Positions 1 through 8,967 are shown, counted from the stretch's first letter. The stretch: 64,000 nucleotides of DNA from Candidatus Zixiibacteriota bacterium (GCA_040756055.1 JBFLZR010000002.1:398411-462410); one strand, 5' to 3'. Notes: generated from the sequence alone by a model not told the origin. Numbers and translations are program-made.

Positions 1-1
1 G

Positions 2-1357
2 GCGCGAACCGAACTCAGCTTTGAACAGCAAAAAGCCCTTGAAGAAATCACAAAGCTGAGTATGGAGCTGGCCAAAATGGCGATACTCAGCATTGACTCG
101 ACGGGTATATACATACACGAACTGCCGGAGATTTCCGAATTGCCGGCTCCGCCGGTTCCGCCGGCTCCACCGAATATCGTGATTGGGCCAAAGGACAGGT
201 GGTTTCCGCTCGAATCGGGTGGGGCGGGCGCTACCAAAGAGTTTGCCGACAGCCTCAAGGTGACATCAAAATCGACACCAATCTTTATCAACAGCGAGAC
301 CGGCGAACTGCGTGTGACCGGCTGGGACAGACCGATGGTGGCGGTAAATTTCGATGTCGAGATCGTGGCCGAAGATGAAAAAACGGCCAGGGCTTTCACC
401 GACGAAATCGAAGTCAAACTGTTCTCCAACAAGGAAGGCGTATACCTGACATCGCACTTCCCCAGTCTCAGCGACCCCAAAAGAAAGATCGTCCGGAGCG
501 CTCTGAATATCAGGGTGCCTTATGCCAACAGTCTCGTCTGCGAAAACTCGTTCGGAAAGATTGACCTGGTACGGGTGGAAGGTGGCGTCAAGATGAGTAC
601 CGATTACTGTGACGTGAGTCTGGAGAACTCGGCCGGGCGTATCGATGTGGTTAACTCATACGGCAAAGTCACGGTGGCGGATTGCGAATCCGATATCACC
701 ATAGTCAATTCCCAGGGGCCGATTATGGTCTACGGATGCCGCGGGAAGTTCGACATCGATAATTCATATGCCGAAGTTGAAGCCACGGAGAATACCGGAC
801 CAATGGTTATCCGCAATTCGGGTAAAGTGATGGTGACCGACCATGAAGGCAAAGTCGACGTGAACAACAGCAACGGCTTGGTGACTATATCGGATGTTGT
901 CGGCGATGTAGTCGTGGAAAATTCCTTCAAACCCCTCAACGTTACGGATGTAGAGGGCTCCGTCGATATCCGCGCCTCGAGTTCACCGCTCGATCTGCAC
1001 GACATCAGGGGAGCCTCACGCGTCTTCAGTCAGTATGGTCTGATCAGGTGTTCCGATTTGTCCGGCCCCATAGATTTCACGTCGGAGAACGGAAAGATCG
1101 AGCTTCTGGCCGAAGAGCGGTTGCGCGGTCCGTCATCGATCAAAACCCAACTGGGCAGGGTCGAGTTGACTTTTTCACAGGAGGCCGATGTGCTGGTAAC
1201 GGCCTCAATCGAGGGCGGCGTCGTTGAGGTCCCCCGTTATGCTAACACGCGAAGGGATGGCGGGACAACCTCGGTGGAGCTCAAGTTCGGCAAAGGCTCC
1301 AATAAACTCGATATTACCGGCGATTACACCGCCATCGTCATCGCGGATTCTCATTAA
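2..1357 (+). CDS. DUF4097-like beta-strand repeat protein, 5' end cut by window edge
   Basis: The frame is open from the first bases of the window. The residues before the first ATG (position 62) are charged and helical (ELSFEQQKALEEITKLS), so the gene almost certainly begins upstream and the ATG at 62 is internal. A Pro-rich linker is followed by about 300 residues of short beta-strand repeats (patterns like V-x-V-x-N-S-x-G and I-x-V-x-N-S-Y-G), typical of DUF4097/adhesin-like right-handed beta-helices. No enzymatic motif is visible. Members often sit beside anti-sigma or membrane stress genes, but the upstream neighbour is outside the window. A repeat fold, probably extracytoplasmic, is well supported; the function is unknown. 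Confidence 0.75.
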   Translation, partial: ARTELSFEQQKALEEITKLSMELAKMAILSIDSTGIYIHELPEISELPAPPVPPAPPNIVIGPKDRWFPLESGGAGATKEFADSLKVTSKSTPIFINSETGELRVTGWDRPMVAVNFDVEIVAEDEKTARAFTDEIEVKLFSNKEGVYLTSHFPSLSDPKRKIVRSALNIRVPYANSLVCENSFGKIDLVRVEGGVKMSTDYCDVSLENSAGRIDVVNSYGKVTVADCESDITIVNSQGPIMVYGCRGKFDIDNSYAEVEATENTGPMVIRNSGKVMVTDHEGKVDVNNSNGLVTISDVVGDVVVENSFKPLNVTDVEGSVDIRASSSPLDLHDIRGASRVFSQYGLIRCSDLSGPIDFTSENGKIELLAEERLRGPSSIKTQLGRVELTFSQEADVLVTASIEGGVVEVPRYANTRRDGGTTSVELKFGKGSNKLDITGDYTAIVIADSH

Positions 1358-1424
1358 CAGACACAACTACCGGCGCGATTCCGCACCGGTTACTACCTGA
1401 CCAAATTCAAGGGAAACTCGCTGA

Positions 1425-2738
1425 TCAGCTTGCGGATTGTGCCTGGGCTGTTTTCTGAAGACTCTGAAGCTGCTGCTTGATTTTGTTCTCGATGTCTATA
1501 ATACGGGTATCGTCGTGATAGACGGCCGTATCAAAGCTGGTGAGGTTGCGCAACTCTTCGAGCACAAGCTGGATGGTATTTACGCCGTTGATAATTACGT
1601 CGATAGCCAGCGGAGTGCGATTTTTGTTGTCGATAATCTCACCGCGTTTGACGCCGAGTTCCAGAAGCTGCGCTCTTCCGAGGATGGTGGCCGCGGCGTT
1701 GTTGATATAGTGATTGAACGTGGCGGTGATGGTTTTCAGAGACTCGAGGGCCGCTTTTTCGAGATTCGTCTGGGCCATATCCTTTTGCATCTGCGTGTTT
1801 TCTTTGAGCAATGTCTCGACCGTGTGGTAATGCTGGTAAAGCATCCGGTTGGCCTCGGTCAGAATGTCTTCGGGCGAACCGATATCAATTTCGAGAAATT
1901 GAGCCTGCTCGACAGTATGGCTGAAAAGTTGTTCCTCGATGGGACGCAGACGGTCGGCCGGTAGATTGAGATTCTTGCGCAGGATATCGATATGGTCTAG
2001 TTCGTGGGGGAGTTGCTGGCTTGTCCTGGAGACCTTGAAACGCGAGATTTTATTGGCGAGCACAACGATTTGAGGCAGACGATACTCGGGTTCATTTACA
2101 TCCGGGGGGAACTGGTTGTGGTGTTTGCCCACGGCTTCGCAGATTGAAGCCGGTATTTTCCACTGCTCCAGAAGAAACTGACCTATGCGGGCGTGATTTG
2201 TCCCCCAGGAGTTTTCTTCCATAGCCAGAAGCTCCTCGCCGCTGGAAGCCTGCCGCCACACGGAGGCGAACTTATCCCCGAAAGACTTCTCGAGCACCAG
2301 CAGGCCCAGATCGTGAAGCAGGCCGGAAACGAAAGCTTCTTCGGGGCTCGGATAACGTACCGCTTCGGCAATCAGGCGCGACGCAATAGCCACTTCGAGC
2401 GAGTGCCGCCAGAACCTTATCCGGTCGATACTTGACTGCCACTTACCGGTTACATCATATACCGAAGTAGACAGGGCCAGGGCCGAAACGGCTCTTGTCC
2501 CCAGCGTTACTACCGCCTGAGTGAGAGTCGTAATCTCGCGAGACATGCCGTAAAACGGCGAGTTCACGACCCGCAGCAGCTTGGCCGTCAGGGCCGGATC
2601 GCGCATGAGCACCTCGGCCAAATCCTGGGCCGACGCGCCGTCATCTTTGGTGACTCTTAGTACCTCCGACAGAGTCTGAGGCAGCGAGGATAATTCCTTG
2701 TGGTCTTCAATAATCCGGGTGTAAATCTCTTGGTTCAT
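1425..2738 (-). CDS. HDOD domain protein with C-terminal HisKA-like helix pair
   Basis: 437 aa. Residues 15-215 form an HDOD domain, a non-catalytic HD-like signalling fold: DPALTAKLLRVVNSPFYG, then a remnant metal motif HDLG at 142-145. HDOD proteins act in cyclic-di-GMP, stress and motility signalling. Residues 300-400 are helical. The stretch around H343 (FNHYINNAAATILGRAQLL) closely resembles the H-box of a HisKA dimerisation domain, but the protein ends without a HATPase domain. It could be phosphorylated by, or form heterodimers with, a separate kinase; that is inference. The start is ATG at 2738. The gene is alone between the DUF4097 gene and the exonuclease gene. Confidence 0.8.
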   Translation of the reverse strand: MNQEIYTRIIEDHKELSSLPQTLSEVLRVTKDDGASAQDLAEVLMRDPALTAKLLRVVNSPFYGMSREITTLTQAVVTLGTRAVSALALSTSVYDVTGKWQSSIDRIRFWRHSLEVAIASRLIAEAVRYPSPEEAFVSGLLHDLGLLVLEKSFGDKFASVWRQASSGEELLAMEENSWGTNHARIGQFLLEQWKIPASICEAVGKHHNQFPPDVNEPEYRLPQIVVLANKISRFKVSRTSQQLPHELDHIDILRKNLNLPADRLRPIEEQLFSHTVEQAQFLEIDIGSPEDILTEANRMLYQHYHTVETLLKENTQMQKDMAQTNLEKAALESLKTITATFNHYINNAAATILGRAQLLELGVKRGEIIDNKNRTPLAIDVIINGVNTIQLVLEELRNLTSFDTAVYHDDTRIIDIENKIKQQLQSLQKTAQAQSAS

Positions 2739-2809
2739 TATTACCTCGTTAAGGGTATTATCGGAAAATGCGGCTGTAAATTAAGCGCTAATGAGCGGTG
2801 TTTTGGCGG

Positions 2810-4030
2810 CTACTTTTTGAGCTTGGCGGCCAGCCGTGTAAGTCGCTTTGTCAACTGAATCTGCCGGGAGCCTGTGTAGGGGCAAATCTTCTGCGCCCGC
2901 CTGGTATATCGGTAAGCCAGTTCCGGCTTCTGCTCAAAATGTTCGTAATATTTGGCCAACTCGATATTGGCCCAGTAGGCCTCTCTCGAGGAGGACTCGC
3001 TCAACGCCTGCCACATCGGGACAGCGTTCAAATAATCGCGGCTGCGCTTGAAATTAAGCGAGTGAAACAAAACGATATCATCCGCCAGAGCAGGTCCACC
3101 CCGGTCGGCAAGACGCTCGAATACTTCACTGACCAATTCGGGCTGCCCCCGACGGGCATATACTCTGGAGAGGCTGTGAAGATCATCAACGGAATCCAGC
3201 ACTTCTCCCCTCTCCAAATGTATTCGCCCGACATGACCGAGAAGATAAAAGAGCGAAACAATATCGAGACGGTTGTGCTGGAGTACCAGCGGCATCATAT
3301 CGAGGTTTTCCCCCCCCAGCCATTCGAAATAAATCGATGGAATCAGGTAGCCCGGTATATCATCGACTCTCTCGAAACCGAACACCTGACTCTCCACATT
3401 GACCAGACGGCAGTCCTGAAGGCGGCGCTTGAAAAGTCTCCTCGCGCAGTGAAGCAGGTCTATGTGGTGCTCATGTTCAACCTGTCTGGCGACACGATTG
3501 ATTATCATCCTGTCGCGAATCAGGGGTACATCGAAGGCGGCGCCGTTGTAAGTAACGATCGTAGTGTCAGGGCCGAATTCCACAAGCAGATCTTCGAGCA
3601 TGGCGGCTTCATCGGAGTAATCAGGAAGCAGATACTGACGCACCTCGAAACCGTCCTTGACCACCGACCCGCAGCCGACCAGGAAGGCGACCGCCCCGGC
3701 GCCGCCCAGGCCGGTTGTCTCCGTATCCAGAAACAGCGTCTTCGAGATATCCACTTCCCCCTGTTGTTCCAGAGCCGTGAAGGCAGACAGCGGCAGGGGT
3801 TCACGCAACGGGAAATCCGACAACACGAAATTGCCGTGGATGTAGTCGAGAGGATAGGTAGTCGTTGACAGGCAGTACGCTCCGGCCTGCCCGACAACCA
3901 TCTCACCGCCGACAGCCCGACAGAGCCGATAATAACGATCAGGAATTTTGGGCTCCGTGTCAGCTGAAGACGGAGTTTTTATGGCCGATGCAAAACGGTC
4001 GAGTTTCTTGTGCAGGCTGTTATCGCCCAT
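2810..4030 (-). CDS. Ribonuclease H-like DEDD exonuclease with helical tail (YprB-like)
   Basis: 406 aa. Residues about 95-265 carry the three exonuclease motifs of the RNase_H_2/YprB family: DTETTG, then NGAAFDVPLI, then HNRLDIVSL, giving a DEDD metal site with His as in DEDDh enzymes. The C-terminal 130 residues are alpha-helical and TPR-like. Family members are predicted 3'-5' nucleases acting on single-stranded nucleic acid; the substrate here is unknown. The gene lies 11 bp downstream of the HEAT-repeat gene on the same strand and may be co-transcribed with it. Confidence 0.8.
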   Translation of the reverse strand: MGDNSLHKKLDRFASAIKTPSSADTEPKIPDRYYRLCRAVGGEMVVGQAGAYCLSTTTYPLDYIHGNFVLSDFPLREPLPLSAFTALEQQGEVDISKTLFLDTETTGLGGAGAVAFLVGCGSVVKDGFEVRQYLLPDYSDEAAMLEDLLVEFGPDTTIVTYNGAAFDVPLIRDRMIINRVARQVEHEHHIDLLHCARRLFKRRLQDCRLVNVESQVFGFERVDDIPGYLIPSIYFEWLGGENLDMMPLVLQHNRLDIVSLFYLLGHVGRIHLERGEVLDSVDDLHSLSRVYARRGQPELVSEVFERLADRGGPALADDIVLFHSLNFKRSRDYLNAVPMWQALSESSSREAYWANIELAKYYEHFEQKPELAYRYTRRAQKICPYTGSRQIQLTKRLTRLAAKLKK

Positions 4031-4041
4031 TTAGTGTGTAC

Positions 4042-4968
4042 TTAAATAGCGGACTTTATTTTCAACAGGGTCAGCCGATCGGTCTCATTTTCGAGGATCC
4101 GGCCGCGATAGCCGCAGTTATCATCGGGGTCAGCCTTGATGATTGCCACTGCCGCGTGGGCGCGCCTTGACGGGTCCTCCGAGCGTGTCTGGCGCATGAG
4201 AACCTCAATGGCGTCATCCGAGCCGATCTGCCCCAAGACATAACACCCAAGATTACCTACGAAACTGTTCGGGGAAATCATTGAATCGGCGAGAACCTCG
4301 ACAACCAGGGTGGTATCCAGCCTCAGGAGGGCATCGGCGGCCGACAACCGGGCGCCATAGAAATCATCGCCGAGCATATGAACAAGCGGCCGAATCGCCT
4401 CGCTTAGCCCCGTCTTACCGGCTGCCACCACAGCGGCCTTTCTGACGAGGCCAATCGAGTCTTCGAGCGAAAAGACTATTGGGTCCGCGGCTCCGGAAGA
4501 GGCAATATTACCGAGCGCGCCCAGCGCCTGCTCGCGCACCTGCCACTCTTTGTGAGATGTAACTTGCATGAGCGGCTCGACGGCGGAGCTGTCGCGGATA
4601 TCACCGAGAGCCGCGCAGACACGCTGGACAATGAGATAATCGGGATTTTTCAATGACCTTATGAGATACGGAACTGCCGGTGAACCGATTTTCTTGAGAA
4701 TCTCGATAATTGTCGTTCGCTCCCGCGCCGACTTGGTCGTGAACTTCTCGACCAGAAACGGCACCGCGTCGGCGCCCATTGCGGCAATCGAATCCTTTGC
4801 CGGTTCGACCATATCCCGAAACATTACTTCACCCGATGACGCTTTTACGAAAAGCTCATCCACCTTCTTCTTCAGCCCCTGCTGGGCATTCACCTGCTCA
4901 ACCCCTCCACCAACAATGAAGAACCCTAGAAGAAGGATTAAAATCACATTTTTAGAAGTGAAGCTCAC
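4042..4968 (-). CDS. Secreted HEAT-repeat protein
   Basis: 308 aa. The N-terminus is a signal peptide (MSFTSKNVILILLLGFFIVGG, cut near NAQQ). The rest is five or more HEAT/PBS-lyase-like repeats, for example PYLIRSLKNPDYLIVQRVCA and PLMQVTSHKEWQVREQALGA. Translation starts at a GTG that overlaps the TGA stop of the upstream gene (GTGA, 4965-4968), so the two are translationally coupled. HEAT repeats are scaffolds; no catalytic residues are visible. The coupling suggests that the protein works with the repeat protein encoded just before it, in the periplasm or at the surface. The exact role is unknown. Confidence 0.8.
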   Translation of the reverse strand: MSFTSKNVILILLLGFFIVGGGVEQVNAQQGLKKKVDELFVKASSGEVMFRDMVEPAKDSIAAMGADAVPFLVEKFTTKSARERTTIIEILKKIGSPAVPYLIRSLKNPDYLIVQRVCAALGDIRDSSAVEPLMQVTSHKEWQVREQALGALGNIASSGAADPIVFSLEDSIGLVRKAAVVAAGKTGLSEAIRPLVHMLGDDFYGARLSAADALLRLDTTLVVEVLADSMISPNSFVGNLGCYVLGQIGSDDAIEVLMRQTRSEDPSRRAHAAVAIIKADPDDNCGYRGRILENETDRLTLLKIKSAI

Positions 4969-6902
4969 TTATTTCCTTCTGCGCTTGCCGGTGGATAAAG
5001 TTCGATATCCATACCACCGCCCCATTTGGAGTCGGTTTGCCAGTAACAGTTATCACCACCATTACCCTGATACTGGTCGGTGCCACCCAGGTCTATAAAC
5101 ATGCCGATTGACCCGAAATCGCGCCGTGGATTGCCGTAGCCCTGAGTATTTCTATTTTCCCTGACCAAATAGCGGTCGTCACCTTCATTATCAACAAGGA
5201 CTCCGACACCATTGGCCGATCCCGCTCCCTGGGAAAGATCGTAGGCGGTGTAGGTGTCATTGCCGTGACGGTCGAGTATCATGCCGCAGGAGTAGTCATG
5301 ACCGCAGCCCTGCATCAGCCCCTTGCCGAAATAAACATCATCACCGTAATCATCGACCAGCAGCCCCAAAGTCATGTGTGTGGCGGCTCCCTGGCCATAC
5401 TGATAGCACTGGTAGGAGTCGTTGCCGCTGGAATCATATATCAAGCCCATCGACCACCAGTAGCTGGCCGCCTGGGCGAAAATATCGGAGTAATAATTGT
5501 CGTGACCTTCGAGATCAATCATGGCGCCAATCCCGCCGGACATCCAGGGCCGGAGGCCGTAGCCGAATCCCTGCGAGAGCGACAGGTAATGATTGTCGTA
5601 GCGAAGCACATCGGTATACTTGCCGCCCGCGTAATAGGAATCGGAACCGGTGAGGTCGTACACGACGCCGATGCCCTCAACGAAACCGAAGCCCTGGGAA
5701 TAGATGGCGCTATTGTAGATATCGCGGCCGCCTTCATCGATGAGCAGGCCTATCCCGAAAGAACCCGCCCCCTGAACGTGCTGATCGCCATCATAGCGAT
5801 CATTCCCCTCGGCATCGTAGAGAATTCCCAGACCGAAATAACCGGAGCCCAAAGCGAAAGAGCGGCTGTCATAGCGGTCATCGCCGGCAAAATCCAAAAG
5901 CAGCCCGACCGAAAAACACCCTGAGCCGAGGGTGAAGTCGGATTGGGAACGGTAGCAATCGTCACCGGAGAGGTCGATAATGATAACCCCATGCGGGTTG
6001 GCCGGGTCATAGGAGAGGTCATAGACGTCATCGCCGCCGAAATCAAATATGAATCGGTAGTCGCCTTTATAGTAATCGTTGCCGGTGCCGCCGACTCTCC
6101 ATCCGGTTTGCAGCCCGAGGTAGGCGTCGCGGTCGGCGTTGTCCGGCAGATACCCGGTTCCTTCCATGATTTGTCCGGCCGAAACCGCCCCGGTCTTGAG
6201 CCGGGCGCGAAGGTTGTTGATTTCCAGAAGCAGCTCCCGAAGGCAATTAATGCCGGCGTCGAGAACAGGGTCTTTGTTGAATTTATATCCGAACTGGACA
6301 AACTGGTCGCAGTAAGCTTCTTCTATTTTATCCAGCGAGTCCAGGGTCTCCACTGACAGGCCTTCGTCGTCATCTCGCTCCATAAGAATCTGCTTGAATT
6401 CGTTTCTGAGGAACTTTCGCTGGTCGCGGGTTAAGAGCGCCAGTGATTTCTCGGTCGATCTGGGAAAGATTACATCGAGATATCCGGCCGACCGGGTCAA
6501 GACCTGGTTGAAGGTTATATCATTATAGTAGAGATTGTAAGTCCCCTGAAGCTCTTCGGCGCTGGCCCGGTAAGCATCGTCGCGGTATGGTTGTCTTTCA
6601 GTAGCGGCTTGTTTGAAAAGATACCGGGCCAAAATCTCCGGCTGACCGTTGAGGTGGCCGTTTTTCAGGTTCGTGGAGAACTCGACCATCTGGAGCGGCG
6701 AAGTCATCAGGTTAGCCACGACGGCCATTCTGAACGAGTCGGGGTCGGTATAGTCCGAACGAAAACTGATATCATCGGGCTTCATGCCGAGGTATTCCGT
6801 CAGATGAGCAATTCCGAATGATTCCGGCGCGGCCTGACCGCTATCCTGGGCTGCGGCGCTTGCGGGAACGATTAATGTCAGCAGGAAAATTACCCTCAAC
6901 AT
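4965..6902 (-). CDS. Secreted protein with long-period GDDxY repeats
   Basis: 645 aa from the chosen start. An in-frame start exists at 7004, but the ATG at 6902 begins directly with a signal peptide (MLRVIFLLTLIVPASAAAQD), so it is preferred. After a helical N-terminal third, residues about 290-630 hold ten or so repeats of roughly 25-35 residues on the pattern G-x-G-x-L-x-D-x2-G-x-D-x-Y, followed by QGxG (GDDVYD, GDDRYD, GNDRYD, GNDSYQ, GDDVYF). The D/G/Y spacing recalls calcium-binding RTX beta-rolls but with a longer period. Coupled to the HEAT-repeat gene by GTGA. Probably a surface or periplasmic beta-solenoid; the family is not recognised. Confidence 0.75.
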   Translation of the reverse strand: MLRVIFLLTLIVPASAAAQDSGQAAPESFGIAHLTEYLGMKPDDISFRSDYTDPDSFRMAVVANLMTSPLQMVEFSTNLKNGHLNGQPEILARYLFKQAATERQPYRDDAYRASAEELQGTYNLYYNDITFNQVLTRSAGYLDVIFPRSTEKSLALLTRDQRKFLRNEFKQILMERDDDEGLSVETLDSLDKIEEAYCDQFVQFGYKFNKDPVLDAGINCLRELLLEINNLRARLKTGAVSAGQIMEGTGYLPDNADRDAYLGLQTGWRVGGTGNDYYKGDYRFIFDFGGDDVYDLSYDPANPHGVIIIDLSGDDCYRSQSDFTLGSGCFSVGLLLDFAGDDRYDSRSFALGSGYFGLGILYDAEGNDRYDGDQHVQGAGSFGIGLLIDEGGRDIYNSAIYSQGFGFVEGIGVVYDLTGSDSYYAGGKYTDVLRYDNHYLSLSQGFGYGLRPWMSGGIGAMIDLEGHDNYYSDIFAQAASYWWSMGLIYDSSGNDSYQCYQYGQGAATHMTLGLLVDDYGDDVYFGKGLMQGCGHDYSCGMILDRHGNDTYTAYDLSQGAGSANGVGVLVDNEGDDRYLVRENRNTQGYGNPRRDFGSIGMFIDLGGTDQYQGNGGDNCYWQTDSKWGGGMDIELYPPASAEGNK

Positions 6903-7186
6903 AGCCCAATAATAGTGTTTGATGGATGTTCGAATCAACAATTTTAATATGTCCTTTGTGGCATTATGGTGCTTTAAGCAGCGACTGGAGCCCATGGGGG
7001 CCATCCTCTAAGTATATCGGGAAGTTGGCAGACAAATCTTTAGTACAATGTTTCGTTGTCGAATTGACTGCTCTAACGCTTATTAGGCGTCTATTGGACT
7101 GTCACAACCTGTCCTGTACTGTTGACAAAGCGGCCAAACACGGATAATTTAAGCAAGTTGCCTATGAGACCGCGGAGGAGGGAACA

Positions 7187-8077
7187 GTGGCTCCATCGTC
7201 AAATAAATCCGTGCCAGTAGCTGGTCGTAAAGACCCCTCACCCCGGCCCTCTCCCAAAGGGAGAGGGGGAGATAAAACCACCTCATATTCAACCGGGAAC
7301 AGTGGTTCGAATCCACAATCCACAGACAGCGCCAGAGCCAACTTTTCTTCCTCTCCCAAAGGGAAAACGGGAGATAAAACCGCCTCCTATTCAACCGGGA
7401 ACAGTGGCTCGAATCCACAATCCGCAGACAACGCCAAAGCCAACTTTTCTTCCCCTCCCAAAGGGAAAACGGGAGATAAAACCGCCTCCTATTCAACCGG
7501 GAACAGTGGCTCGAATCCACAATCCACAGACAACGCCAGAGCCAACTTTTCTTCCTCTCCCAAAGGGAAAACGGGAAATGAGAGGGCCTCTGATTCACTT
7601 AGCAGCAATGGCTCGAGCTCACAAACCACGGTTACTATCAAAGCCAATTTCCTTCCCTCTCCCTCTGGGAGAGGGATTAAGGGTGAGGGCAAAAGAAAGA
7701 TCGACCTCGAGCTTTTGAACCTCGCGCGTTGCTTAAGAAAGAGTCAAACAACCGCCGAGGGGTACTTCTGGTCTCTGGTGCGAAATCGACGTCTTGCGGG
7801 CTTCAAATTTCGCCGCCAGTATGTTGTGTCGCCTTATGTGCTCGATTTCTACTGTCACCAAGCCAGGCTGGCAATAGAGCTCGATGGAGGCCGGCACAAC
7901 GATCCTGTTGGTATAGAGAGTGATCAAAATCGGTCGGCTTTCCTCTCGCAACGAGGGATCAGGGTTTTGCGATTTTGGAACGATGAGGTTTTTGAGAATA
8001 TTGAAGGTGTGTTACTGGTGGTTTTGGAGGCCCTTTATTATGCAAAGCCCTCAGTCCGACCCTCGCCCAGAAGGTAA
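7187..8077 (+). CDS. DUF559 (VSR-like endonuclease fold) protein with repeat-derived N-terminal extension
   Basis: The frame from GTG 7187 encodes 296 aa, but only the last 120 (from about 7715) are a recognisable protein: LARCLRKSQTTAE, then GFKFRRQYVVSPYVLDFYC, then AIELDGG, RVLRFWNDEV. This is the DUF559 domain, a PD-(D/E)XK-related fold similar to very-short-patch repair nucleases. The first 175 codons are translated tandem repeats and palindromes that are open in several frames, so openness there is not evidence of coding. The true start is probably near TTG 7715. DUF559 genes are commonly flanked by CCCTCTCCC-type palindromes, as here. No partner gene is visible. Confidence 0.65.
   Translation: MAPSSNKSVPVAGRKDPSPRPSPKGRGGDKTTSYSTGNSGSNPQSTDSARANFSSSPKGKTGDKTASYSTGNSGSNPQSADNAKANFSSPPKGKTGDKTASYSTGNSGSNPQSTDNARANFSSSPKGKTGNERASDSLSSNGSSSQTTVTIKANFLPSPSGRGIKGEGKRKIDLELLNLARCLRKSQTTAEGYFWSLVRNRRLAGFKFRRQYVVSPYVLDFYCHQARLAIELDGGRHNDPVGIESDQNRSAFLSQRGIRVLRFWNDEVFENIEGVLLVVLEALYYAKPSVRPSPRR
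7286..7693 (+). repeat. Tandem repeat, four copies of a 102-bp unit
   Basis: The phrase TATTCAACCGGGAACAGTGG begins at 7286, 7388 and 7490, with a diverged fourth copy at 7592, so the period is exactly 102 bp (34 codons). Each unit contains a CTCCCAAAGGGA-type palindrome. The array opens and closes with fuller versions of the palindrome (7237-7272 and 7655-7690). Because 102 is a multiple of three, every copy keeps the frame of the downstream DUF559 gene. Confidence 0.9.
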
Positions 8078-8100
8078 CGGCAAAGATCTCTATCAACACA

Positions 8101-8130
8101 AAAAAAAAGGCGCCCCGCGAGCGGGGCGCC
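8101..8130 (-). terminator. Rho-independent terminator after pilin gene
   Basis: Perfect 10-bp GC stem (GGCGCCCCGC / GCGGGGCGCC) with a 2-base loop. On the minus strand it is followed by a run of eight T. It sits 29 bp beyond the stop codon of the pilin at 8159-8563. Confidence 0.9.
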
Positions 8131-8158
8131 TCGATAAACATAACCAGGAGTGAAAGTC

Positions 8159-8563
8159 TTATGTGGTCACGTCGTTGATGGTGTTGGTAAGCGTACCGTC
8201 CTGGTCAATGGTCCAGGTATCAACGGCAGCATCGTCATCAAGATCCTCGACAGTAGCCGCGGCCGTAGCCAGGAACTCGGCGGTGAGATCGTTGCTGGTG
8301 ATGACATAGGCATAACGGGCGTCAGCCATGATTTCTACGCCTATCTGGTTCAGGTTTAACGAATACGAGCCGGTTTCCTGACGGAAAGCGCGCTCCATCG
8401 TGTAAATCTGCTTGAGAATCTGCTTGGCTTCAGACTGCTTCGACTTGGTAGTGGCCTGCATGAAGCGCGGAATAGCCAACGCGGCCAAAATACCAATGAT
8501 AACGACCACGATCATCAACTCGATGAGGGTGAAGCCCTTGCGATTGTGAAGTCTTGAGAACAT
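8159..8563 (-). CDS. Type IV pilin / type II pseudopilin-like major subunit
   Basis: 134 aa. The class III signal is textbook: a short basic leader ending in Gly, cleaved before Phe (RKG-FTLIELMIVVVIIGILAA), with Glu at mature position 5 and a hydrophobic helix running to AIPRFMQA. The rest is a short globular head ending DVTT. Prepilin peptidase would process it, and it would assemble into a pilus or pseudopilus. The ribosome site TAGGAGG lies 7 bases before ATG 8563. A candidate sigma-54 promoter is upstream and a strong terminator follows, so it is probably a highly expressed single-gene unit. The head is too short to assign a pilus type. Confidence 0.9.
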   Translation of the reverse strand: MFSRLHNRKGFTLIELMIVVVIIGILAALAIPRFMQATTKSKQSEAKQILKQIYTMERAFRQETGSYSLNLNQIGVEIMADARYAYVITSNDLTAEFLATAAATVEDLDDDAAVDTWTIDQDGTLTNTINDVTT

Positions 8564-8626
8564 TTTAACCTCCTACAGGTTTGCTTGTGTTCCAGTTAAA
8601 TGGTTTGTGTTTCCACAGAGGATATT

Positions 8627-8642
8627 GGCAAACCCTATGCCT
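8627..8642 (-). promoter_or_regulatory. Candidate sigma-54 promoter for the 8159-8563 pilin
   Basis: On the minus strand the sequence AGGCATAGGGTTTGCC has the invariant GG (-24) and GC (-12) separated by 10 bases and matches 8 of the 11 fixed positions of TGGCACG-N4-TTGC. Transcription would start near 8616, about 50 bases before the ATG. A sigma-54 activator gene lies 1.1 kb away. Confidence 0.6.
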
Positions 8643-8865
8643 TTGTCCTGACTTTTTTTGAACATGCTCCGGGTGTCGTAAGTTGCTGCCGTCCAATGAC
8701 CATATCGACGATCTTTTGGAGTGTGGAGACATCCCCACAATCTTGGCGAGCCGCTTGGCAAAGTGCTTGGCGCAAAATGCCACGAGTGTGGCAAAACGCA
8801 ATAGTGCCAGAGGTGTTCTCGACCACCATCGAACCGCCTCTACATTAGGTGCGAAAGAGAAGGCT

Positions 8866-8889
8866 AAAAAAAGCCCCGCTTGGCGGGGC
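8866..8889 (-). terminator. Rho-independent terminator without an intact gene in front
   Basis: Stem AGCCCCGC / GCGGGGCT with a short loop, followed on the minus strand by seven T. It stands 24 bp beyond the stop codon of the pilin-like remnant, the same arrangement as in the intact pilin genes. Confidence 0.8.
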
Positions 8890-8913
8890 TTTAACAGTTC
8901 TTCAACGAGCGTA

Positions 8914-8967
8914 TTACCCGGTTACGTCGCTGGCGGGCTCCAGCCATAATTTACACGACTTAATAAC
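8914..8967 (-). pseudogene. Possible C-terminal remnant of a third pilin
   Basis: Seventeen codons are open before a stop, ending W-L-E-P-A-S-D-V-T-G. The final codons (AGC GAC GTA ACC) parallel the AAC GAC GTG ACC end of the neighbouring pilin, and a terminator follows at the usual distance. No pilin N-terminus is left upstream. The match is short, so the call is tentative. Confidence 0.35.

Noticed and set aside
7286-7693. Possible CRISPR-like array
   Set aside because: The four copies are contiguous 102-bp units without unique spacers and there are no cas genes.
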